NCBI GenBank assembly: GCA_964247055.1
Contig: OZ176057.1
Location: 992,001-1,056,000, forward strand
Direction: 5' to 3'
DNA: 64,000 bases
Origin: Paragordius varius
Taxonomy: Eukaryota > Nematomorpha
The stretch's first letter is position 1. Each line of letters starts with the position of its first letter. The translations under genes and the position numbers were made by a program. The notes under the pieces were generated by a model. It did not search any database, had not been told where the DNA came from, and worked only from the letters and a program-made list of their open reading frames with translations. Positions 35,501 to 47,500 of this stretch are shown in pieces.

Positions 35501-38500
35501 AAAAAAGTTCCAAAAAAGTTACTTACTAATTGGTTTTGCACTAGCCCAATCACGAAATCGATTTAGTGTTATAGCATGGTTTATACTTTCAGATAATTTT
35601 GCTTAACCCGACTAAAATCCTATTAATCTATAATCTTTAAAAAGAACTTGTAAAAAGTTTGTTTGTACCACAAAAACTTTAAAAATATACTTTTTTACAA
35701 AATACGCTCCAAAAAAGTTACTTACTAATTAGTTTTGCGCTAGCCCAATCACGAGATTGATTTAGCGTTATGGCATGGTTTATACTTTCTGGCAAATAGT
35801 TTTGTGTAATGTGAGTTAAGGCTTTCCCTAACCCCTCACTCAAGTACTGACTCGATTTGTTGGAGAGCGTTGAGAAAAGGGAAAACCCATTGTTTGTTGC
35901 AACATTGTTGCCATTATTTGTGGATAAGTTTCGGTTAAAATTTGATGTTAATGGGCTGGGAGTTGGCTGTTTGGTACTACAAAGTAAGAAATCATAAAAT
36001 TTAGAATATTTAACATATGAGGCAAAATGATTTACAGTATGTATGCATTTTAATGGTTGCTTATTTCACACTATAGTCGGGCATTTTGCAACACAAGTAA
36101 TCTAGCATGGAAAAAAAATGTTATATAAGCAATCTTTTCCTTTCTTTTTCCATACTATACTACTGTGTTGCAAATTGCCCAACTATAGTGTGAAGTAAGC
36201 AACCATTAAAATGCATACTGTAAAAAACATAAAAATTGCCATATTTTTAAAACCTTAATATTTATCGAATTTTGGACTGCAAAATAAGAAATGAAAAGTT
36301 ATAATTTCACGATTGTAATTATATCGTATAAGTAGTGAAAATCAAGATTCCAAAGAGTATAGCTAAATATATATGTTTATAATTTATTCCACCCCTATTT
36401 TTCATTAGGTTAGGGGCTATTTCTAAAAGTATCTGCTATTAAAACATTAAATCCTTTCAAACAAAACATAATTTAAAAAGAATCATATAATAAATATATA
36501 TAAAGTGGATATCCTTAAACTAAAATTAAATTTGCAGAAAAATATACATTTGTAAAAGTTAATTAGAATGAAATTTAGTTATGAAGGGTAGCATGCACTT
36601 ACGAATTCCTTAAAACAGAAAAATCATTTTAACATGTAAAAAACAAAAAAAATCTTGTTAAAAATAAAATTAGAATAAACTATATTGCATTTATCCTACC
36701 TAGAAAATGTGTTTGATATATTTTTATTAGCATTTATTGCTGTTGAAGAATTTAAAGGTAAAACATCTGGATTTTGTTCATTATTTGAAAGTTTAAAGAT
36801 ATGGACTGTTTCTGTGTTTGAGGTAAGAGCTAAGAATTCAGAAAGTGGACTGAAATGTAAACAATAAACGGTAACACATCTAAAAAGGACAAATATAAAA
36901 TATATAATATATAAAAATAATTTAAATAAATGATGGAAAAATAATGCAAAAACTTAAATATAAAAAAAATAATATGATGTAAATAATGGTATATCAGAAA
37001 ATCCAGAGATTGTTTAAGATATATAAAGTTAACTTCAGATTAATCTTTAAGCTATATATTAGATTAATGTTCCTAAGTGAAATAATTTATTTACAAATAT
37101 AGTTTATTGTATCTTATTTACAGTATTTTCTTTTATAATAACATTCTTCTATTTATTTTTAATTGAAAAAAGAAAAAAAGCTGATAATTTCTTTTCTAAT
37201 TATTAATATATTAGATTTCTGACAAATTATCCATTTTCAATTTATATTAGAGATTTGTATGTAAAGATTATAAAATAAAATATTTTTAATGTTTATCTTA
37301 TATTTGAGATATAAGGGTTGTATAAAATGTTTGGTAGATAAAGTGATGTGCTAAATGATAAATTTCTTTTAATATATGGATTAATGAATTATATGATTGA
37401 ACGTACGCAGGGTTAAGGTATTTTTATTTAGGATATATTTTTGTTTTTGATTCGTAATATAGGTATGGGGTAAGAATTTTATATGATACGATGATAAACT
37501 CATTACCGAATGTATACAAATTTCCTAAAAAAAGGTTATGCATCTCATGAGTAAAAACATACCAAGTTATTCTCCGCGCTTGCCTAACCGATCATAAAAA
37601 GTTAAAAGAGATTTCATTATTCTGAGAATCATAACTTAATTTTCAAGACATTTTACACAACCCTTATAAACATGTTTATATTTTTTGCTACAGATTTCAA
37701 GCACACATGAAAAATTATCCTACAAAACATACAGTTCCAAATATTTATTGCACATCCACATTTATTCCCTAAAAACTATTCCACACATTAGTGCCAAACA
37801 TCAGTGGATATATCATATTGATTCTTTTCTCTCAATACACCATTATGATATACCATTTCCCAGTCTAAATGAACGTTTTCCCAGTCAATCGAAACATTTT
37901 CCCAGTCAATCGAAACGTTTTCCCAGTCAATCGAAACATTTTCTCAGTCAATCGAAACGTTTTCCCAATCAATCGTAACGTTTTCCCAGTCAATCGAAAC
38001 ATTTTCCCAGTCAATAAAAACATTTTCCCAATCAATAAAAACGTTTTCCCAATCAATAAAAACGGTTTTATTTTTGATGGTAAATATTAAAACAAGATAT
38101 AAAAATAACTTTTAACCATTATTAGCGTAATATTAGGATATTATTTTTTTTTATAAAAACACAATTATTGAATGACAATTTACCAAGTATAATCCAGTGC
38201 ACCATTAATGACTTAATCTTTAAAAATTATATTTTTGGAATTTGAGATGTTTTTAAGATAATATTTTTTATTTTATTGAGGATTCTCATTAATAATTGCC
38301 GAACGCTTCAAAACAGTTTTTAAACATGTCAAGATTTACCAAAAAAATACTGTCGGAAAAAATATCTAAATTTAAAAATATTTAATAAAAAATATTTGAC
38401 TAAAATAGGGGTGTCTAACCAAATGGCTTCGCGGGCCGCATTACTTAAAAAGCACGGCGTTCCGCATTCGATATATTTCATAAATAATTTTTCGATTAGA

Positions 38501-41500
38501 CATAAGACTGTAAAATACAAAAATATAACAATTTTTTTAAATTTGTTACCAATTTAATGAACTCATTCAGAGTAATTGCGTAAGAAATATGTATATTACT
38601 AAGATTTTGTGGGCATTTTTTGCATGTGGATTTCTAAATTTTTAGCGGGCCGCACAAGATACTCGGCAAGCCGCGTTGGACACCCGATGAACCAAATGAT
38701 ATATATTATAAAATTAGGGTAAAATTTATGTTTAAGATCCAATATGAAGTGTTAAATGCCCTTTGAAAATGGTTTATTATTTTAATTTTTAATATTTCAT
38801 CCGCAACTAGATTTTTTAAGTTAGCCGCAAATAATGCGAACCATCGACAAAATAAAAAATATTATCTTAAAAACATCTCAAATTCCAAAAATATAATATT
38901 TAAAAATTAAGTCATTAATAGTGCACTGGATTATACTTGGTAAATTGTCATTCAATAATTGTGTTTTTATAAAAAAATAATATCCTAATATTACGCTAAT
39001 AATGGTTAAAAGTTATTATTATTTCTTGTTTTAATATTTACCATCAAAAATAAAACCGTTTTTATTGATTGGGAAAACGTTTTTATTGATTGGGAAAAAG
39101 TTTTTATTGAGTGGGAAAATGTTTCGATTGATTGGGAAAACGTTTCGATTGATTGGGAAAACGTTTCGATTGACTGGGAAAATGTTTCCATTGACTGGGA
39201 AAATGTTTCGATTGACTGGGAAAACTTATTTAGACTGGGAAATGGTATATGTCAGATGCCATTATAGAAAGGAATAACTTTGAAATGTTGTTGAACTTTT
39301 AGAGTCGGTCATCGATCATTAGCGATTTTATGGGAAACGTTTCTCACTCGGTTCTGTCGTAGGCTTTTTGAGATAGTTTTTTTGTATTGACATTTTGGAA
39401 AGTGATTAAATTTCGTCTATCCAACGAATACGTATTCTTTGTCCTCTTTTTCTCTTGCCATTTACTTTTCCAAAGAATGTCCTTGAATAATGTGCCCAGA
39501 GTAACCTAATATATGTTATATTATTTTATCCCGAAGTATTGTTTGTGCGTTAAATTTGTTTACGATGTCGATGTTCTTAATTCTGTCCTTCCATGTTATA
39601 CCAAGTATTTTTCTCCAGCAAAACATTTCGAAAGCGTTTATTCTTTTCTTGTCACCACTTTTAATGGTCCAGCTTTCAGATCCGTATAACATGATAGGAA
39701 ATATTAATGCGTTTATTAGTCGGATTTATGTTTTCTGATTTATATCATGCCATTTTCATATCTTGTAATGTGAGGCTAAGGCGCATTTGGTGATAGATAT
39801 GCGTCTTTTTATTTTTGGGAACTGGAGCTTGAAATGTTGATAATGGTTCCAAGGTATTTGTATTCGTGGACTACTTGAATTGTTTCGTTATTAATCCGAA
39901 GTGAGTCATAGGTATGAGGGGAGTTAATATGTATGTAATATTTTAGTTTTGTTGAGGTTTAATGTTAAATTATATTTTTTGCACACATTTATAAAAGTTC
40001 CGAGATTGTTTTCAAGACTTAGTTGTGAATTTGCTAAGATTATGTGTCGTCCTCCAAATAAATGTTGAACGCACGGGGGATAAAATGCATCCTTAACGCA
40101 TATCTATGTTCATTAGGCTCCATGAGGTTGGGCCATGCGGGGTGTTAAATGATAGATAAGAGTTGGAGTATATGGATTTTTAGTTTGATTAAGTGATCGG
40201 AAATTCCTATTTGCTTAAGGGCTTTCCATAGAATGTCATGTTGAACGGTATTAAAGGCTTTAGAGAAATCCACGAAGCAAAGATATAGTTTATTTTGGAA
40301 TTCACAGTTTTTTTCCATTATCCATCTCCTCTTTTTTCTCTAAAGCCTGCCTGTGTCATTGAGATTTCCGGGTTGGCATATGTTTGTAGACAATTGTAGT
40401 ATTTTTATAAACAATTTCTTTTGAGATTTGTTTGATTAATGCTATTGAGCGGTAATTTTCACATAATTTAGGATCGCCCTTTTTAAATTTTGGAACCACA
40501 AGTAATTTGTTCCAGTCCGCCGACAATGTTGCCTCACTGAAGATTTTTTGGAATAATGAATGAATTAATTTTATGGAAATGTGCCTTTATAGCTCTGTAG
40601 GGATCTCATCAAATCCCTTTGATGAGTGCCTAAGAGTTACAATCAATTTCTTCTTTTAGCATTGGTGGATCGTTAGTTTATTCAAAGTTCATAGCGATTT
40701 TATTTGATTGTTTTCATGAACAAATTTTGCATGTATTCTTCCCAAAGTTTAATTAATTCTTTCTTATCGGTTAGAAGTTTTCGATTAAAGTTATGTCTTT
40801 TTGGATGTTAAAAGCTACTTGTAAGTCATTATAGAACTGTCGCATTCGTTTTCAGTTGAGACACTCGTGAGGGCATAGACTTGATATATTGTTATAGCCT
40901 GGTGTTTCGTGTTAATTCGTAATATAATTCGATAGGAGATAGGTCTATATATATCGATATGTTTGGCGAGATAATTGATATTAAAAAACAACACATTTCG
41001 TTTAAGCTCACCGCCTGTGCTATAAAACGAGTGATTGTCGAATATTTTGTGTGAGTTATGTTGCATATGAATTACTGACATCCGTAACACATGGATGTTT
41101 AAACGTTTAATCTTGCGAATTATTGTATTCAATTTGTTATTTGAACTGCCACATATATTCCATGTCGCCATGTTTATTATTAAATAACGGGAGCTTATTT
41201 CAGGTTCCTTTTATATGGGGATTCGGCATAGTGGTGGTGTATTGGGATTTAAGAATAGCTCAGGCGGTGAGCTCAAACGAAATGGATTCGGTTTTTTAAT
41301 ATCAAATTATCTTGTCAAACATACCGATAGACCTAGCTCAGATCGAATTATATCCTTACGAATTAACACGAAACCCCAGGCTATAACAATATATCAAGTC
41401 TATGTCCCCACGAGTGTCTCACCCAAAGACGAATGCGAAAAGTTCTATAAGGTCTTACAAGGGTGGCTCTCAGAGAAACATCAAAAGACATTCATCATCG

Positions 41501-44500
41501 GTGATTTTAACGCCATCATAGCTAACGATAAAACAGACAAGGTCATTGTTGAAAAAGGACTTGGTAAAGCCAAAAACCCCAGAGGTGAAAGGCTAATTGA
41601 ATCGAAACACATTTTCAAATTCATTTTTCAAACAGCGGCCTAATAGACGCCTTTACACATGGACCTCACCGTGCCGTAAATATAGGAAAACCAAATAGAT
41701 TATATATTGGGGGCATCCAGAGATACAAAAGCTCATTCCAGAACATCCGATGCTATGCGAGCGCTGATTATAATTCGGATTACAACCTTTTGATGACCAA
41801 AATGAAAATAAGGTTACAACATTCACAGCCACAAAAAAACTTTAGCAAAACCAAATTGAACTATAAACTAATACCTTGCAAATTCACTCCAACCATTAAC
41901 GATAAACTTAAATATTTAAACTACGAAGCATTGAACACTGATGACCTTTGGTCATCTATTTACAAAATTAACACTGAAACAGCCAAAGAGACTATACCGC
42001 CTGCCCCAAACAAAAACAGAAAAATCACCATATCACATTAAAGCATTGACTTAAATGTTACGAGAAGAATAGCAAAATCCATTTATGTACAAAAATATTA
42101 ATAATAAACTGCACATAAGATTCGACAAAGAATCTCATTATAATGCAAATTGAAAGATATTCACCCGGGCAAAAAGCAAATATGCAAAGGTCTCATGCCT
42201 CACCCAAATGGAAAACTTCTAACCGATATCCAAGAAATAATTAATCTTTGGGAAGAATATTGGTCAAAACAATCAAATAAAATTGCTATGACAGACGACA
42301 CGGTAATCTTAGGCAACTCACAAACATTAGAAAACAATCCCCAAACTTTTTTTATAAAAGTGTGTAAAAAATACAATCAGGCATTGAATTTCAATAACAA
42401 TAAAAAATTTACATATGACCTCCCCTTATTCCTATGATTCGCCACGGATTAATAACGAAAGAATTCTAACGGAGTACACATACCTTGGAAGCATTATTAA
42501 CAAATTGAGCTCCAGTTCCCAAGAATAGCTATTGGCAAATGCGCTCTAGCCTTACATTAAAAAATATGGAAATCTCTCATGATATAAATCTAAAAACATG
42601 ATTCCGACTAATAAACGTATTAAGATATCCAATCATATTATACAGCTGCCAAAGCTGGACCATTAAAAATGGTGACGAGAAAAGAATAAACGCTTTCGAA
42701 ATGTTTTGCTGGAGAAAAATACTTGGTATAACATGGAAGGACAGAGTTAAGAACACATCGACATAGTAAATAACATTAAACGCACAAACCACACTTTGGG
42801 ATAAAATAATAAAACAAAAATTCGGTTATTTTGGTCACATTATTCGAGGAAATTGTTTGGAAAAGAATATTATGTTAGGAAAAGTAAATGGCAACGTTAA
42901 ATTTCAATGCAAAAACCATCTTAAAAAGCCATGACAGATCCGAGTAAAGGAAGTATTCTTTATAAATCGCTAATTACAAGCTCAAAAATAACCAATATAT
43001 ACCATTTACAATTTAAATTCACCCGGGAACAATTCAAATTCACCCTTGAACAATTTAAATTCAACCTCAAATAAATTATATGTTTTTTAAGATTAAAAAT
43101 TACCTATATTTTAATATATTTTTAAAAAAATAAAATTTTGTTTTAAATTAAAATAATACTAAAAAATAATAAACTATGTCATAAAGATATATTTTTCATT
43201 AATAATAAGTTATATTAGTTCGAAAACATAATTTAATTTTAGGGTAATTTGTATTGTTTAAGAGTGAATTTAAATTGTTCAAGGGTAAATTTGAACTGTA
43301 AATGATATATCATATAAAACAGTTAAAAATTAATAAAAATAATTACCTTTTTACACCACGGCGAAATTCGTATAATCTGGAGCCATCGGTGGTGGAAAAA
43401 ACACGTATAACTGTTCCCTGTAAAAAATTAGATTAAAAAAATTAAATTTAAAAATAATTAATAAATTAATATGGAAATTCGATTAGAATTTAGTATTAAA
43501 TTAATCTTGATATTAATTTACTATTAAAAAATTGTTTTAAAAAATAATAAATTACTTTCTATATAGTTGATAAAATTATAAAAATTAAATATTTAAAAAA
43601 AATAAATTGTTAAAAATGTTATTTTAAAATTAAAATAATTTAAATACTAAAATATTGGCAAAAATAATTTTATGCGTTTTATTTGAAACATTGTAACTTT
43701 GGTTTAGAAAATGAATTATTGAAACTGTGGAAAAATTTGGTTTTTAAAAATAAAATAAATATCAAATTATATGTAATAATCAAAAGTATCTCTTTTAATA
43801 ACAAAAATATATTGATCAATTATATAATAATTTTGGTATGTATAAAACATTTTCATATAAAAAATATTTTATTATTATTTAATTTTTATTTTTTAGACAC
43901 AATGACATTTTGCGATAGTTTTAGACCCCAATGCAATAAACATAGTGTTTTATGAGTTGTTTTGGATTTAACATATTAAACCCTTTATTCTTATATTAAA
44001 TAACAGAAACTAAAAAAATTTACAATTTTTTTAACTTCTGGATCAAATTTACTCAGATAAGTCACGAATAAAACAAACAGGTAATATTAAAATTAATAAA
44101 TATAATATTCAATATTTGCAGGTTTGTTATCTAAAAAGCTTTCAAAATTAATTATTTATATATTTACTCCTATCTACATTTATTTACCTTTTGCATTTCA
44201 GATTTTAAAAAATAAGGAAAAAAATGACGGCAAAAGTGTTTAAGATAACGATTTTTTACCATTTTTAAAACAAATTTTTTGGATGGCTTGAAAGGCTAAA
44301 AAAGCCTTATTTGGTGGAATATTTAAATTTTAAATAACCCTGGGGTATAAAACTACCCCAAAAGGGCATGCATGTTAAGATGAAAACAAAAATTTCTCAT
44401 ATATTTTCGTTGATTTATAATTTTTTGTAAAAATATATTATTTAACCTTTTCAGAAGCGCTGGCTACTAAACCGCCTGTATTATCAAGAGCCAATGCTGA

Positions 44501-44539
44501 AAGTGGATTCTCATGCGCTGCAATTATAGTTATTGGCCG

Positions 44540-44578
<39 letters not shown>

Positions 44579-47500
44579 TTGAACTTTCAAAAAATGGATA
44601 AAAATAACTTATTATGAAAAAATTAAAAATAGCTATAATTTATTATTGAAAAATAAAAAAATAATAATACAGTAATTTTTAACAGATTATAAAGAATACC
44701 TTAAAATTTTACTATTACATCTCAATTAATATTTCTATGCAAACATAAAAATAAATAAATAAATAAGAAAAACACATCATTTTAAAAATAAATTTAAAAT
44801 ATATTTCAAAAATAATTTAAAATTTACCAAATTTATGGCGTCAAAAATTTGAATTTCTCCAAATGTCGATGAACCCGGATATGCGATGTAAGTTGGACCA
44901 TTACATACAGCAGACGATACATTACTATCGTCTGCCTGTGTGTTCGTTGCTATAACGGCAAAATTTATCAAAATCATTTTTGTAAAACTTTGGCAATTAC
45001 AAGTTAAAATTTTATATTATATAATTATATTATTTGTAGAATTATATAATTGGTTGTTAAAGATCTGCAAACAATATTTCTAAATAAAATAGCTATAACA
45101 TAACGGTTGTACAGTTAATATCTTAAAATTTAGATGTAAACAATGAATTAATTCAAGATTCGATTTTCATCTTTAAATTTTATAAAATAAATCCTGGGCT
45201 TAAGATCGAATTCCAATATTATTATAATAATATTAATTATATTTCCTTTAGATAATTTCATTAAATACGAACTGGAAATACAAGAAGTCTAACGTAATTC
45301 ATAGTAAAACAATATAAAATTTAGGTTAAGATGCTAAGAACCAAATTAATTTTAGGAGCTACAAAATATATTTTGTTAAAATTTATTAATGTCTAACTGC
45401 GTAGTTGCTAGACTGGGAGAAAAATTAAAATATTTTTTGAACGCTTACATTATAATTATAATTGCTAAAAATATTTTTGGTTTAAAATATATGATATTAA
45501 CGTATTAGGAAACAAAATATATAATTATTCGGTTGATATCATTTCCTATTAACGTTTTTATGGAAAAAAATTCTTTAATGTTTTAGATAAAAACAAAATT
45601 TAAATAAATCTTGTAACTGAGTATAAAGTAAACCCTGTATGTATAATTGATAAAAAAATGTTAATAATTTATTTTTTAAAAAATTTTAAAACGTAAAAAA
45701 TGTTTATAACCATAACGTATTATTTATGGTTGGGCATCATGTATTTTTAATTTTAGACAAAGTTAAAACTACATTTTTTGAAAATCATATTTAAGGAATG
45801 TTGCAATAATGATTTATTAAGTTTTTAAACTCTTTTATTCGGATCTGATAAGTTTTTAAAACGGTAAAAGTTTAGGTTTGTCAATTTTTATAAAGACAAA
45901 AATACAATAAATTAATCATTTAAGTTGAAATGGTTCTGGTTTGAAAATATTTTTGATGCATAATGTCATAAACGATTAAAATAATCTTTAATTTAAGCTT
46001 GACTGAACTTTGTAGAAATAAAACAGTATCTCTAATAAATTTTTAATCTATAAACTTTTTTACAAAAAAATAGTTTTTCTGATAATTATTCCAAAAATAT
46101 GAAAAAATCGATTTCCATAAAAAATAAGTAACAAATTAAAAAATTTTCTTATATATATAATTCAAAAATTTACAAAGTTTATTAGGAAAACTAACTCTTT
46201 TACAGTCATGCATCCTTTATTTTATCAAAAATTTATTTTTTTTTGGTTATGTATAAATATTTGAGTATAGAAAACAAGAGCTCTATGGTAATTTTTATAC
46301 TATTTAGATGAATATAATATTATTAATACGATAGAGCTCATGTTTTTTCCATTCTTTAACATATATTTATACACAATTAACGAAAAAAAAATAAATTTTT
46401 GATATAATAAAGGATACATGACTCTATATTATGATGAACACCTTAATATTAATTCGTTAATATTTTGCAAATAAACTTAAAATCAACAAGTTATTTATAT
46501 CAATTAATCCCTCATTCAAAGGTTATATTCTTTTGAAATATGACAAAGCATTTGACAATAAACATCATGATTAAAGCAAGAAAAAACGAATATATATATA
46601 TATATGTACCATTTAAACAATATTTACAGCAAAAACTTACCTTTCTGTGGTGTGGTCGTATTTGTGTTTTGTAAAACATTATCAGACATTAAAGCGCCAC
46701 CATCAATGTTTGAAAGGGCATGTTGAGCGATGAAAAAATTTGTGGTTAATGCTAAAATACCCAATGGATTACTGGCAATATCTCGAATAGTGTGGATAAC
46801 TTTCATATCTTTTATACTATGTATGTATATAGTATCCTCCAGGCATACAACTAATCTCTAGACAGAAATAGGGTAGGGTAATTAAAAAATATTTTTAATG
46901 GGTAATATATACCCTTAAACAATTCATATTCACCTTTGAACTATTCAAATTCTTCCTTAAACTATTCATATTCACCTTTGAACTATTCAAATTTTCCCTA
47001 AAACTATTCAAATTCACCCTTAACAATTCAAATAACCCTTGAACAATTCAAATTCACCCTTAAACAATTTGATTTACCCTTGAACAATTCAAATTCAGCC
47101 TAAAAATAAATATCCGTGTTTTATGATATAACTCATTACTAATATGAAATTTTTTACGACATAGTTTATTATTTTTTAACATTATATTAATTTTAAACAT
47201 AAAACATTTTATTATTAAATATAGGTAATTTTTGATCTTAAAAAACATTTTTTTAGGGTGAATATGAATTGTTCGAGGGAAAATTTGCAGTGTTAGAGGG
47301 TTTTATTGTTCAAGGGTGAATTTGAATTGTTCTACCATTTACACCTCAAATTCACCCCGAACAATTCAAATTTATTCTAAAATAAAATACGTGTTTTGAT
47401 ATTAAAAATACCTATATATTTATTTTCAAATGAATTTGTTTAAAATTAAAATATTATTGAAAAATTGAGAGACTATATGCCATAAATAAATAATTCATAT

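Noticed and set aside
37685-38090. Overlapping open frames rich in SQSIETF or NVFPVNR repeats
   Set aside because: Same cause: the 21-bp array of the fold-back element. The mirror frames at 39006-39277 are the other arm.
39556-39738. Plus-strand open frame of 60 codons, and its twin at 42577-42792 on the minus strand
   Set aside because: Both are antisense to the RTE LINE C-terminal region.
41215-41643. 142-codon frame as a host endonuclease-like gene
   Set aside because: Its motif order and flanking remnants are those of an RTE LINE endonuclease, truncated and degenerate.
44777-44977. Minus-strand 66-codon frame as an independent gene
   Set aside because: Only 44828-44949 is coding, as WIPI exon 4; the rest is intron.
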